Source: Flavitalea plasmicola
GTDB taxonomy: Bacteria; Bacteroidota; Bacteroidia; Chitinophagales; Chitinophagaceae
Direction: 5' to 3'
Length of the DNA stretch: 64,000 nt
Assembly: GCF_030546645.1 (NCBI RefSeq)
Contig: NZ_JAUOTO010000001.1
Span: 62,001-126,000, forward strand
Shown: one piece after another, positions 1 through 8,644 of the stretch
Numbering within the stretch: position 1 is the stretch's first letter
How the letters are laid out: every line of letters begins with the position of its first letter
The notes under the pieces: model-generated
What the model saw: only the letters and a program-made list of their open reading frames with translations
What the model was told of the DNA's origin: nothing
The model's database searches: none
Position numbers and translations under genes: made by a program

Positions 1-1
1 C

Positions 2-706
2 GATGATGATATTGCCAATAGCCCTTTATTGAGGGAGTGTACTACCCAAAAATGGATACCGATCCATCGCTTCCAGTTTCTCTATATGTTTGTCCTTTAT
101 TCTATCAGCACCTTATCATGGATGCTCGGCACTGACTTTGTGAGATACTTTGCCAAAAAAGTCCATACTACGCCGATCAGCAAGATCAGCGTTAAGGAGC
201 ACGTTATATTTTGGGCCAGCAAGCTGTTATATGTTTTCTTCTATGTTCTGGTGCCCATTTATACGTTGGGTTGGCGGCCCTGGCTGACCGGCTTTTTAGT
301 GGTTCATTTAACAATGGGTTTATCCTTATCAGTGGTGTTTCAGTTAGCCCATGTGGTAGAAAAGACTACTTTCAGGACGGTGGAAGGGCCACATAAAGTA
401 ATAGCTACCGAATGGGCGGTCCATGAAGTAAGCACTACTGCCGATTTTGCCCCGCAAAACAAGGTGATTTCCTGGCTGTTGGGGGGGCTGAATTTCCAGA
501 TAGAGCATCATCTCTTCCCCCAGATCAGCCATATACACTATTTCGCCTTAAGCGAAATAGTGCGAAGACAATGCGAACTTTTCGGCATTCCCTATAATTG
601 TTACCCGTCTGCAAGACAAGCATTTTATTCGCATGTACGGCTGATGAAAAGATTGGGGAGCAAGTCATTTACAGGTCTTCCAACGTCGAGCGTCTCTTGT
701 TCTTGA
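2..706 (+). CDS. Fatty acid desaturase, 5'-truncated by window edge
   Basis: Membrane di-iron acyl desaturase of the linoleoyl-CoA/delta-6 type, which puts a double bond into a membrane acyl chain. The reading frame is open to the left edge, so the N-terminus and the first two histidine boxes lie outside the window. The first ATG/TTG-type codon (29) is probably internal. Visible here are hydrophobic membrane segments (for example VFFYVLVPIYTLGW) and the third histidine box QIEHHLFPQI, which is diagnostic for the family. The 3' end overlaps the convergent AraC gene by 38 bases. Family certain; chain position specificity unknown. Confidence 0.9.
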   Translation, partial: DDDIANSPLLRECTTQKWIPIHRFQFLYMFVLYSISTLSWMLGTDFVRYFAKKVHTTPISKISVKEHVIFWASKLLYVFFYVLVPIYTLGWRPWLTGFLVVHLTMGLSLSVVFQLAHVVEKTTFRTVEGPHKVIATEWAVHEVSTTADFAPQNKVISWLLGGLNFQIEHHLFPQISHIHYFALSEIVRRQCELFGIPYNCYPSARQAFYSHVRLMKRLGSKSFTGLPTSSVSCS

Positions 707-1229
707 GCTCTTTAAAATGAGAAGGGGTCAGCCCAGTGGTTTTCTTAAACTGGGTGCAGAGATGCGCCACGCTGCTGTAGTGCATTTTGTACGCAATCTC
801 GGTAAGCGACAGCTCATTATAGACAAGAAATTCCTTCACTCGCTCTATCTTATGAGATATATAGAATTTTTCGATCGTAATACCCTGTACCTCTGAAAAG
901 AGGTTGGCAAGGTAGGTATAATCGTAGTGTAATTTTTGACTCAAATAAACGGATAAATTGATGGTCAGCGGCTCCTCGGAATAGTGTACTAATTCAACAA
1001 TGAGGGTCTTAATTTTCTGGATCAATATGCTTTTCTTGTCATCCATCAATTCAAGTCCATATTTTAGCAATCCTTCCCTGACCTGTTCACGTTGGGCACG
1101 GGAGATATCTTTCTCAAGTTCCGCCTCTCCTAATTCAACTGAGGTATACTTCAACCCTAATTTTGCCAGTTCGTCCTTAACCACCATTTTGCAGCGGATG
1201 CACACCATATTTTTGATATAGAGTTTCAA
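669..1229 (-). CDS. AraC-type regulator with N-terminal HMA-like CxxC domain
   Basis: A 186-residue protein. It starts with a strand followed by MVCIRC, the M-x-C-x-x-C metal-binding loop of heavy-metal-associated (HMA) domains, over roughly residues 1-65. An AraC DNA-binding domain follows at about 85-180, with the usual two helix-turn-helix units (LSLTEIAYKMHYSSVAHLCT). The start is TTG (1229), chosen because it keeps the first HMA strand; the next ATG (1208) would cut it off. Such HMA-AraC fusions occur in Bacteroidota, and a role in sensing a metal or thiol stress is inference. No metal gene is adjacent. The 3' end overlaps the desaturase on the other strand. Confidence 0.85.
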   Translation of the reverse strand: MKLYIKNMVCIRCKMVVKDELAKLGLKYTSVELGEAELEKDISRAQREQVREGLLKYGLELMDDKKSILIQKIKTLIVELVHYSEEPLTINLSVYLSQKLHYDYTYLANLFSEVQGITIEKFYISHKIERVKEFLVYNELSLTEIAYKMHYSSVAHLCTQFKKTTGLTPSHFKELKNKRRSTLEDL

Positions 1230-1317
1230 GGAGAAAAGTGTTAAATAGCGGCAGTATTGACAAAATCGGAACGGATTACCCTTCTTTGAAAGTTAGCAAT
1301 TTTTTGTCATATCGCAA

Positions 1318-2259
1318 TTATTGCCCTATTGCCCCTGTCCCTATGGTGCGCAGAAATTGTTCCCAACTGAGGCTGTTCGGGTTTATTTGGCGGCTCCACA
1401 GCAGGTGGCGATCTTTTCTGAAATATCCATATTCGACCGCGTACCCGACCATTCCCAGGATCTCACGCACTAACATCTCATTTGAACCAAATTCCGGGAA
1501 ATGATGAAGGAGGCCCTCCCGTGTGAATGCGGAACTGTATGCCGCTTTCTTTCCCGTGACCCGGGTGAAAGTATCGACCATCTCCTGAGGTGAGATCATC
1601 TCGCCGATTACCGGCAAGGACTCACCGGCATACTGACCTGGATTCGAAAAAATTTCCAGCACGGCAGGGCCTGTGGCCGTAAGAGGATCAACAAATGGCG
1701 CACGGAAGTCCTTTGGCAAATAGATCGGGAATACAAGTGTATCGCCTTCCATACGAGGCGGGTAGAATTCAATCAGGTTAGTGTAAAAGAAAGCCATGTA
1801 GATAAACGAGCTGGTGACGGGCAGCGTACGAATATATTCTTCTATTTTGGCTTTGTCTGTAAAATGGGGAGCAAACATTTTTCCTTCCGTAATTTTATCT
1901 ACATTTTCCAGGCTGCTGAAGATAACATGCCGTACTCCCGCCTCAACCGCCGCATCCGCCAACTGTTTGCCCAACTCCATCTCGTGCGTTGCCGGTGGGA
2001 CAATGGCTGGCGTCATCATGAAAACGCCCTCCGAGCCACGAAATGCTTCCACCCATTCTTTTTTATATCCCAGAGCAAGCGGTAATCTTACCAGTTCGGC
2101 CCCTTGTTCTGCGAGTTCAAGCGCCTCGGGCGAATCAATGCGGCGAGTGAGGCCGCGTACACGATAGCGGCCGCTCTGTAACAAAGTGCGTGCAGCGCTG
2201 CGCCCCTGTTTGCCCAAAACGCCAACGATCGTAATGAGTGGTTTGTCTTTTTGTGTCAT
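1318..2259 (-). CDS. NmrA-like NAD(P)-binding protein
   Basis: A 313-residue atypical short-chain dehydrogenase of the NmrA/HSCARG/QorB type. The N-terminal Rossmann fold shows GVLGKQG at about residues 13-19, a GxxGxxG pattern with alanine or glycine changes typical of NmrA proteins. VIFSSLENV then follows in the place where classical SDRs have their catalytic serine/tyrosine region. These proteins act as NAD(P)H-dependent quinone reductases or as redox sensors. It is divergent from an HxlR regulator across an operator-rich gap, the same arrangement as qorB with its HxlR neighbour in other bacteria. A quinone or electrophile response is inferred from that. Confidence 0.8.
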   Translation of the reverse strand: MTQKDKPLITIVGVLGKQGRSAARTLLQSGRYRVRGLTRRIDSPEALELAEQGAELVRLPLALGYKKEWVEAFRGSEGVFMMTPAIVPPATHEMELGKQLADAAVEAGVRHVIFSSLENVDKITEGKMFAPHFTDKAKIEEYIRTLPVTSSFIYMAFFYTNLIEFYPPRMEGDTLVFPIYLPKDFRAPFVDPLTATGPAVLEIFSNPGQYAGESLPVIGEMISPQEMVDTFTRVTGKKAAYSSAFTREGLLHHFPEFGSNEMLVREILGMVGYAVEYGYFRKDRHLLWSRQINPNSLSWEQFLRTIGTGAIGQ

Positions 2260-2269
2260 TGCTTAAAAT

Positions 2270-2326
2270 ATAGTTGCAAAACTATTTATAGTTCAATAGT
2301 TTTACAATAGCTATCCATTTGGATAG
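2270..2326. promoter_or_regulatory. Operator cluster between NmrA gene and HxlR gene
   Basis: Three perfect inverted repeats lie in 57 bases between the divergent starts. ATAGTT (2270-2275) pairs with AACTAT (2280-2285), AACTAT (2280-2285) pairs with ATAGTT (2288-2293), and CTATCC (2311-2316) pairs with GGATAG (2321-2326). HxlR/DUF24 regulators bind short AT-rich dyads in such divergent promoters, so these are the expected sites for the adjacent regulator. The dyads are seen; binding is inferred. Confidence 0.6.
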
Positions 2327-2342
2327 CTTATCAATACATGTT

Positions 2343-2720
2343 ATGGGAATAGAATGTAAAAGTGATTTTATAAAAGTCAACAATAAATTATATCCTTGCA
2401 CGGTGAGCGTAGCAATGGATATGGTCGGCGGAAAGTGGAAGGCGGTTATTCTATACCATTTAAAGGATGCTCGTAAACGATATAGCGAACTTAGAAAGGA
2501 AATGCCTGGCGTCACTGAAAGGACATTGAGTTTGCAATTAAAACAATTGGAGGATGACGAGTTGATCTCAAGGCAAGTCTATGGAGAGAAGCCGCCCATT
2601 AAAGTTGTATACAGTTTAACGGAGCTTGGCAAGTCTTTCTCCCCTGTACTGGATGCAATTCTGGGGTGGGGTAATCAGATAGCGATTAAGAAAGGCGAAT
2701 TTGTCGAAAGATCTTTATGA
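2343..2720 (+). CDS. HxlR-family transcriptional regulator
   Basis: A 125-residue winged-helix regulator of the HxlR/DUF24 family. It has the characteristic start of the fold, CTVSVAMDMVGGKWKAVIL, then a recognition region (GVTERTLSLQLKQLEDDELI) and a wing ending in YSLTELGKSF. ATG at 2343 was chosen over TTG at 2319, which lies inside the dyad 2311-2326. An upstream cysteine (Cys5) and a conserved Cys just before TVSVAMD could act as redox switches as in other HxlR proteins; this is inference. It probably controls the divergent NmrA gene and itself. Confidence 0.88.
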   Translation: MGIECKSDFIKVNNKLYPCTVSVAMDMVGGKWKAVILYHLKDARKRYSELRKEMPGVTERTLSLQLKQLEDDELISRQVYGEKPPIKVVYSLTELGKSFSPVLDAILGWGNQIAIKKGEFVERSL

Positions 2721-2740
2721 CGCTGCGGGCAAGATTTAGT

Positions 2741-4624
2741 TCATAGATAAGACACGGCCTCCGAAAGCTCCTCGAAGTACGTCACTCCTTCCGAACGCAG
2801 CCGGCGACAGGCCGTCTCCATTTTTTCCCCGCCCAGCAACACAGGGAAGACTTTCGTCCGGAAAGGATGCGTATAAAAGATCTCGCCGATCTTATTGGTA
2901 TCTGTCATGAATTGTGGCGTCACCACTACCAGAATGGCATCGGCTCCGAATGAATCGGCGATAGTCAGTGCCTTCAGATACCGCTCATACGTGGCATCGC
3001 CGATAATATCGATGGGATTGTTTTTCGACCAGTGTTTGGGCAGCACTTTGCTGAGACTGTCTATCTGCGCCTGGCTGAGTGGATATAGCTTGTCACTGAT
3101 CATATCGCTGATGACGGTGCCCGCCCCGCCGGCATTGGTAATGACAAGTACCTTCTCAAAATGATAGGGGTACAGAAGCCCATTGATGTCGCGCATCATT
3201 GTCGCGCCTACGCTCTTCAGGAGGCCGGTGAACATTTCATAATTTCCAGCCAGGTTGCCCGTATGAGAGAAAGCAGCCTTCCTGGCCGCTTCCGTCCGTC
3301 CTGCCTTGAATATCCTCACCGGGACCTTGCTGCCGCGGATCGCGCGCAGCAGGTTCTTTCCATTTGACACTCCTTCGATATAGAGATTCACCGGGTGGGC
3401 GCCTTCATACGAATGAATAAGATCGGCGAAATCGACGTCCGCCATATTGCCGGCGGAAATAATATTCGCGAAGCCGATGTTTTTATAGACCGCCTTGTCC
3501 ATCAATTCTGCCACGATGGCGCCCGACTGGGAAAAGAAATTGACATCGCCGGCCTTGGGCGTACCTGGCCCGAAAGTAAGGTTCTTTCCATTGGCATATA
3601 TACCCAGACAGTTGGGACCGATGATATGGATGCCATATTTTGCCGCCAGCTCTTCCAGGAAATGCTCGTCGCGCCCCGCTTCACGGAAGCCGGCCGTAAT
3701 AATGACGACATTCTTCACATTTTTTACGGCCAACCGCACGATGCTGTCCTTTAAAGCAGCCGGTGGGATACATAGGACGGCCGTATCGATCTGGGGAAGG
3801 TCCTCGACACGGGGAAATACCTGTTTGTCGAATAGCTTGTCCAGATGCGGGTTTACATAATAACAATCCGGATCCCCGGAATTGTTTTTTGCCAGCGCAT
3901 ATCCCACTTTTTCCGGATGGCTGCTGACACCGATAATGGCCGTGCGTTGCGGGCGGAATATCTCAGGGATAAACTTTAATGGCTTGGACTGCGTGATGCA
4001 TGTGCCTGTCACCATCCGGGCGTCCACGACCACCGGTCCTTCCTCTGTCAGGATCACCGGGTTGCAATCCAACTCCCTGACCTCTATGCGCTGTAATTTC
4101 TGTACGAGCGCCACGATGGGCCCCGGATCATATTTTATGCCGCGGAATCCCCTGGCGAAATACTGTCCAACCCGGGTCTGCAGGATGCCATTCCGTATTT
4201 CCTGTTCGCCCGCCTCGCTATCGATGTAGCATATGTCCCTGAATAGCTCCACCGTTGTACCTCCCGCGCCGAATAGGATTACTTTCCCGAACACTGGGTC
4301 CTGAACGACACCGAAAAAAAGTTCGATACCTGTATATTGGCGCGTAACGATCCATTCATCCTTTGAATCCGGTGTAAAACCTTTCAGACACAGCCGGTGA
4401 AGGATATTTTTCCGTGCTTCTTCCAGTTCTTCCTGGTTGTTAAGGTGCAGCGCTACACCTCCCAGGTCCGACTTATGCACAATCCTCGGGGACATGATCT
4501 TTAAAGCCACGGGCCAGGATGTCGCCGTCAGCGCTCCTTCCAGCGGGAAGCAACTATATTCCGGTGTAGGAACGCCGGCCGCTGCCAGGCATTGATATAC
4601 TTCCTTTTCCAGCACGTTGTACAA
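2741..4624 (-). CDS. ADP-forming acyl-CoA synthetase, ATP-grasp domain first
   Basis: A 627-residue acid-CoA ligase (NDP-forming) of the acetyl-CoA synthetase ADP-forming/Pat family. The order is beta then alpha: an ATP-grasp domain (about 1-215, with PVALKIMSPRIVHKSDLGGV), then a CoA-binding Rossmann domain (about 225-345, TAIIGVSSHPEKVG) and a succinyl-CoA-ligase-like domain carrying the SHTG motif near residue 450. Members interconvert acyl-CoA and acid plus ATP through a phosphohistidine. No GNAT domain is attached, so it is an enzyme rather than a Pat-type lysine acylase. The start is TTG: an in-frame TGA lies directly before it and the N-terminus fits the family. It follows the small PepSY-like gene by 6 bases, so the two are probably co-transcribed. 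Confidence 0.85.
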   Translation of the reverse strand: MYNVLEKEVYQCLAAAGVPTPEYSCFPLEGALTATSWPVALKIMSPRIVHKSDLGGVALHLNNQEELEEARKNILHRLCLKGFTPDSKDEWIVTRQYTGIELFFGVVQDPVFGKVILFGAGGTTVELFRDICYIDSEAGEQEIRNGILQTRVGQYFARGFRGIKYDPGPIVALVQKLQRIEVRELDCNPVILTEEGPVVVDARMVTGTCITQSKPLKFIPEIFRPQRTAIIGVSSHPEKVGYALAKNNSGDPDCYYVNPHLDKLFDKQVFPRVEDLPQIDTAVLCIPPAALKDSIVRLAVKNVKNVVIITAGFREAGRDEHFLEELAAKYGIHIIGPNCLGIYANGKNLTFGPGTPKAGDVNFFSQSGAIVAELMDKAVYKNIGFANIISAGNMADVDFADLIHSYEGAHPVNLYIEGVSNGKNLLRAIRGSKVPVRIFKAGRTEAARKAAFSHTGNLAGNYEMFTGLLKSVGATMMRDINGLLYPYHFEKVLVITNAGGAGTVISDMISDKLYPLSQAQIDSLSKVLPKHWSKNNPIDIIGDATYERYLKALTIADSFGADAILVVVTPQFMTDTNKIGEIFYTHPFRTKVFPVLLGGEKMETACRRLRSEGVTYFEELSEAVSYL

Positions 4625-4630
4625 TCAGAT

Positions 4631-5137
4631 TTACTGGAAATTTCCGTTCTCATCGCACTTTACCCTTAAGCGTTTATCTCCGTTCTCCAGCAGAAGTTTA
4701 TAGACCTTTTTCGTGTCTTTCCCTTCCGAATAGTTGACCAGGTATACGTCCTTGGTGATACCCCATTGCGGGAACCTGGTTGTGACAGCCTGACTGATGG
4801 CCTTCGGGATGGCGATATTTTTAAACTTTTCAATGGTGCGAAGAAGCTTCCCGTCCTTGTCATAAGCAGCCAGAATACTGCCGTCCGGGATGTAAAAGGA
4901 AATATAATATTCATCATAGTCATCTTCATAGTACTCGGAATTTTTGACGTCATAAGCCGCCGCTCTTATTTGAAGGAGCTTTACTGGCTGGGCAGCCTCT
5001 TTAGTGTTAACTGAACTAAGGTATTTATAATTTACCGCTGTTACCGTTACAGGGGGTAAAGGCTCCTGGGCAAAGGATTGGGACGTTATTCCCAAAGCCA
5101 GGGCAAATAGCAACCACTTTGATCTTGACGATTTCAT
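4631..5137 (-). CDS. Secreted PepSY-like (BLIP-like) protein
   Basis: A 168-residue exported protein with a clear signal peptide (LLFALALGITSQSFA, cleavage near residue 23). The body contains the pattern of the PepSY-like/BLIP-like domains common in Bacteroidota periplasmic proteins: an acidic tyrosine-rich strand (YYEDDYDEYYISFY), then IPKAISQAVTTRFPQWGI and VYKLLLENGDKRLRVKCDENG. No enzyme residues are recognised. It is the first gene of a likely two-gene unit with the acyl-CoA synthetase, but no functional link is evident. Confidence 0.7.
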   Translation of the reverse strand: MKSSRSKWLLFALALGITSQSFAQEPLPPVTVTAVNYKYLSSVNTKEAAQPVKLLQIRAAAYDVKNSEYYEDDYDEYYISFYIPDGSILAAYDKDGKLLRTIEKFKNIAIPKAISQAVTTRFPQWGITKDVYLVNYSEGKDTKKVYKLLLENGDKRLRVKCDENGNFQ

Positions 5138-5457
5138 AGTTTTTTGTTTAAAGATTATTGAATAATACGACGATCGAAGCTACAATGGACATGCCTGGTA
5201 TAAAATGATGGGGGTCACTTGCTATGCTGAAGTTCATCAGGGGTTGACAGACCGGCAACTAATTGCGCTGAGAACAAATTTCAGAATGTTAAGAATTTGT
5301 AAAAAAACAGCCCTGACATTTTTTCTATTTTTTTCAAAATTATAAATTTGCGACCGTCCGAATTTTAACCAAAACACCGGGAAATTTTTACCGACATCAG
5401 TCGAAAATATCTGTATAGAAGAAGCTCAAGGGAACAATTTATATAATATATTTTCTT
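5138..5457. promoter_or_regulatory. Divergent intergenic region with a -7 box
   Basis: This 320-base gap separates the PepSY-like gene (-) from the NEW3 gene (+). It is AT-rich toward the right. TAAATTTG at 5343-5350 matches the Bacteroidota -7 element TAnnTTTG and would give a leader of about 100 bases for the NEW3 operon. No convincing TTTG -33 box lies at the usual distance, only a T-rich stretch. No gene and no strong hairpin is seen. Confidence 0.4.
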
Positions 5458-6612
5458 ATGACTATGCTTGAAAATTTGACTCGCTCATTATCTGCCCTGC
5501 TGTTGGCTGTCGCGCTCTCGGCAGCATCGTCTGACAGCTGTCTTGCGCAAAGCCTTTCGCTCTACACCCCTTTTACAGAGATCGCTGTCCCGCCGGGAGA
5601 ATCCATCGATTATCCCATCGACGTCATCAACAAGGGTGGCTCGACGCGGACGGCCGAGATCGCAATAGAGGGACTGCCCAAGGGTTGGACCTACCACATC
5701 AAATCCGGCGGGTGGACGATCAGCCGTGTTTCGGTCCTTCCGGGAGAGAAGAAGAATTTCTCTTTGCAGCTGCAGGTTCCGTTGAAGATCAACAAGGGAT
5801 CGTATCATTTCGTGGTAGCTGCCAAAGGGATCAGCGCGCTGCCGCTGGCCGTCGTCGTGTCGCAACAGGGGGCTTTCAAGACGGAGTTCACCACGGACCA
5901 GGCCAATATGGCGGGTGCTGCCAACTCTACTTTCACCTTCAACGCCAAATTGCGGAATTTTACGGAAGGCAGCCAGGCTTATGCCCTGAATGCTTTAGCC
6001 CCTCCGGGTTGGAAGATAAGTTTCAAGGCGAACTACAAGCAGGTGTCCTCCGTCAACATAGATGCCGGGCATACCCAGGACATCAGCATCGAGGTAGATC
6101 CGCCGGACGAAGCAGGGGCAGGAATCTATAAGATCCCTGTCGTCGCAACCACCGGTGCAACGTCAGCAGATCTTGCCCTTGAAGTGAGCATCACAGGATC
6201 CTACGCCCTGCAGCTGTCGACGCCTTCGGGCCTGTTGAGTACGGGTACGACGGCAGGCGATCCAAAACGATTGGAGCTCGTGGTGAAGAACACGGGGTCC
6301 GCGGAGCTGAAAAATATCGACCTGCTCTCGACGGCTCCCGTTAACTGGGATGTCAGCTTCGATCCAAAGAGGATCGGGAACCTCCCTCCCGGCCAAACGG
6401 CGCAGGTCTCCGCCACTATCACACCTGATCAGAAAGCCATCGCAGGCGACTATATGGCCAATCTTACAGCAAAGACGGCGGAAACCAGTTCCATGGCCCC
6501 AATGAGGATCTCGGTGGAAACGTCTCTGTTGTGGAGCTGGTCCGGCATACTCCTGATTCTCGCTTCCCTGGGACTCGTTTACTATCTGTTCAGAAAATAC
6601 GGGAGGAGGTAG
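5458..6612 (+). CDS. NEW3-domain exported protein anchored by C-terminal helix
   Basis: A 384-residue protein with a signal peptide (about 1-31, ending SCLAQ), several beta-sandwich NEW3/CARDB-like repeats (for example PPGESIDYPIDVINKGGSTR, a second repeat near 140-240 and a third near 255-350) and one C-terminal membrane helix (SGILLILASLGLVYYLF) ending in positive charges. NEW3 modules often accompany ABC-2 exporters, and the next two genes are exactly that, with the ATPase ATG only 3 bases after this stop. It is probably the extracytoplasmic partner of that exporter. The substrate is unknown. Confidence 0.78.
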   Translation: MTMLENLTRSLSALLLAVALSAASSDSCLAQSLSLYTPFTEIAVPPGESIDYPIDVINKGGSTRTAEIAIEGLPKGWTYHIKSGGWTISRVSVLPGEKKNFSLQLQVPLKINKGSYHFVVAAKGISALPLAVVVSQQGAFKTEFTTDQANMAGAANSTFTFNAKLRNFTEGSQAYALNALAPPGWKISFKANYKQVSSVNIDAGHTQDISIEVDPPDEAGAGIYKIPVVATTGATSADLALEVSITGSYALQLSTPSGLLSTGTTAGDPKRLELVVKNTGSAELKNIDLLSTAPVNWDVSFDPKRIGNLPPGQTAQVSATITPDQKAIAGDYMANLTAKTAETSSMAPMRISVETSLLWSWSGILLILASLGLVYYLFRKYGRR

Positions 6613-6615
6613 GCG

Positions 6616-7608
6616 ATGAACGAACCGATCATAACTATTTCCGGTCTCACCAAACGTTACGGGACCTTGGCCGTAGTGAACGGACTCGATCTGTCCATCC
6701 ACAAAGGTGAAGTTTTTGGGCTGCTGGGACCCAACGGCGCCGGCAAGTCCACCACCATCCTGATGCTGCTGGGATTGACCGAACCCTCGGCCGGAAAAGT
6801 GAGCGTATGCGGTATCGATCCCACGCTTCATCCGATCGAGGTAAAGAAAAAAGTCGGTTATCTGCCGGACGATGTCGGCTTCTATGACGGCCGAAGCGGA
6901 TTGGAGAACCTGCTCTATACGGCCCGGTTGAACCGTCTCCCGAAAGAGGAGGCCTATCGCCGGGCGCGGCAATTGTTAGACCAGGTGGGCCTGGGCAATG
7001 ATGGCGACAAGAAGGCCGGCATTTATTCCCGGGGCATGCGCCAACGGCTGGGTCTCGCCGATGTCCTGATCAAAGATCCGGAGATCATCATCCTCGATGA
7101 GCCTACGCTGGGCATCGACCCCCGGGGCGTCAGGGAATTCCTCGATCTTATCGTGCACCTGAGCAGGAAGCAAGGGATTACTGTGCTGCTGTCTTCTCAT
7201 CACCTGCACCAGGTGCAGCAGGTCTGCGACAGGGTAGGATTATTCGTGAGTGGCAAGCTGATTGCCGAAGGTGATATAGCTACCCTTTCGGCAAGGCTAT
7301 TTGCCGGCGAGCCTCTTTTAATCGAGGTCAATGTAGCCTGCCCGGGGAGAGATGAAATGCCGGTAACGCATGAGAAAGAAGTCCTGTCACTACTGGAGGC
7401 GCTCAGGGAGGTGGAGGGAATCGGTTCCGTGCGCTTCACTGGCGGAACGATCCATATAGGCTGTAACCGGGACGCATCCGCCGCCATCGCCAGGACTGTG
7501 ACCCGATCGGGTTTTGGGTTAACCCATCTGCAAAAGAAAACGTATGGCCTGGACGAAATTTATCACCGCTATTTCGAAGGAGGCGAATCATATGGAAAAA
7601 CTGCTTAG
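6616..7608 (+). CDS. ABC transporter ATP-binding protein
   Basis: A 330-residue ABC-2-type ATPase. Walker A is GPNGAGKST (38-46), the signature is YSRGMRQRLGLA, Walker B is IIILDEP and the switch histidine lies in LLSSHH. About 100 residues follow the core, as is common in CcmA/NatA/DrrA-like exporters. A GGAGG Shine-Dalgarno lies a few bases before the ATG. It energises the permease encoded next, whose start lies inside its last codons. Confidence 0.93.
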   Translation: MNEPIITISGLTKRYGTLAVVNGLDLSIHKGEVFGLLGPNGAGKSTTILMLLGLTEPSAGKVSVCGIDPTLHPIEVKKKVGYLPDDVGFYDGRSGLENLLYTARLNRLPKEEAYRRARQLLDQVGLGNDGDKKAGIYSRGMRQRLGLADVLIKDPEIIILDEPTLGIDPRGVREFLDLIVHLSRKQGITVLLSSHHLHQVQQVCDRVGLFVSGKLIAEGDIATLSARLFAGEPLLIEVNVACPGRDEMPVTHEKEVLSLLEALREVEGIGSVRFTGGTIHIGCNRDASAAIARTVTRSGFGLTHLQKKTYGLDEIYHRYFEGGESYGKTA

Positions 7609-8599
7609 TACTCCGGCGCCCGCCCAGGCGGCCAAATTACCCTTGCATCCTTTTTGGGTCATCGTGAGCAAGGAAATGTCGGATCATGTCCGCAGCTGGC
7701 GTTTTATCATCCTGCTGTCGCTGATCTTGCTTACCTGCGCTGGCTCGCTGTATACGGCGCTAAATAACATCGGAACGCCGTCGAAGACTGGCAGCCCGGT
7801 GAACGGTACATTTTTCTTCCTTCAGCTTTTCACCGCGACGGACGGGTCATTGCCTTCTTTTATCGTATTCATCAATTTCCTGGGACCCCTGCTGGGGATC
7901 GCCATGGGCTTCGACGCCGTCAACTCGGAATTCAACAGGGGTACGCTTAGCCGCATCATGGCGCAGCCCGTGCACCGCGATTACCTTCTCAACGGGAAAT
8001 TCGTGGCTTCACTGCTGGTAGTTGGCATTCTGTTCTTCTCTCTGACCCTTCTGGTGACAGGCCTGGGCCTTGTCTTCATAGGGATCCCTCCTACGGCAAG
8101 CGAATTCCTGCGTATCCTTTCATTTTCGCTGCTAAGTATCCTGTATGTTGCCTTCTGGCTAAACTTGTCCATTCTATTTTCCATTCGCTTCCGTCAGCCT
8201 GCGACCTCCGCCCTGACCTCTATAGCGGCGTGGCTGTTCCTGACGATCTTTTACCCCATCCTTATCAGGCTTGTTGCGAAGCTGCTCGCCCCGGACGCCG
8301 GATCGTTCCCCGGGCCGGGAGATGAGCCCTACTCCTACCAGCATACATTGCTGAAGCTGCTACGGTTTGCACCCAGCCAGCTCTTCAGTGATGCAACCAC
8401 GACCCTGCTGATGCCCTCGATCCGCAGCCTGGGGCCGCTGACAATGGAACAGGTGGCAGGCGCCATACCGAATCCGCTGCCATTGGGAGAGAGTGTGCTC
8501 ATTGTCTGGCCACAGCTTACGGGATTGGTCGCTGCCACTGTATTATGCTTTGCCCTGTCCTATGTTTCCTTCATGCGAAAAGAGATCCGGTCGCGTTGA
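7592..8599 (+). CDS. ABC-2 type permease
   Basis: A 335-residue multispan membrane protein of the ABC-2 (NosY/GldF-like) type. It has an N-terminal cytoplasmic stretch, a first helix (FIILLSLILLTCAGSLY) and several more helices, with the family pattern FDAVNSEFNRGTLSRIMAQPVHR after the second helix. The ATG at 7592 was chosen because it has a strong AAGGAGG site (7577-7583) at 8 bases. The longer frame from 7544 would start inside the ATPase gene without a site. It overlaps the ATPase gene by 17 bases, indicating coupled translation. With the NEW3 protein it forms a three-gene exporter operon of unknown substrate. Confidence 0.88.
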   Translation: MEKLLSTPAPAQAAKLPLHPFWVIVSKEMSDHVRSWRFIILLSLILLTCAGSLYTALNNIGTPSKTGSPVNGTFFFLQLFTATDGSLPSFIVFINFLGPLLGIAMGFDAVNSEFNRGTLSRIMAQPVHRDYLLNGKFVASLLVVGILFFSLTLLVTGLGLVFIGIPPTASEFLRILSFSLLSILYVAFWLNLSILFSIRFRQPATSALTSIAAWLFLTIFYPILIRLVAKLLAPDAGSFPGPGDEPYSYQHTLLKLLRFAPSQLFSDATTTLLMPSIRSLGPLTMEQVAGAIPNPLPLGESVLIVWPQLTGLVAATVLCFALSYVSFMRKEIRSR

Positions 8600-8644
8600 A
8601 GAAAATGGCTATCGGGCCGACGGATGAAAACGTCATGACTAACG

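Noticed and set aside
6163-6972. Long minus-strand frame opposite the NEW3 and ATPase genes
   Set aside because: It is a shadow of two well-supported plus-strand genes and has no family features.
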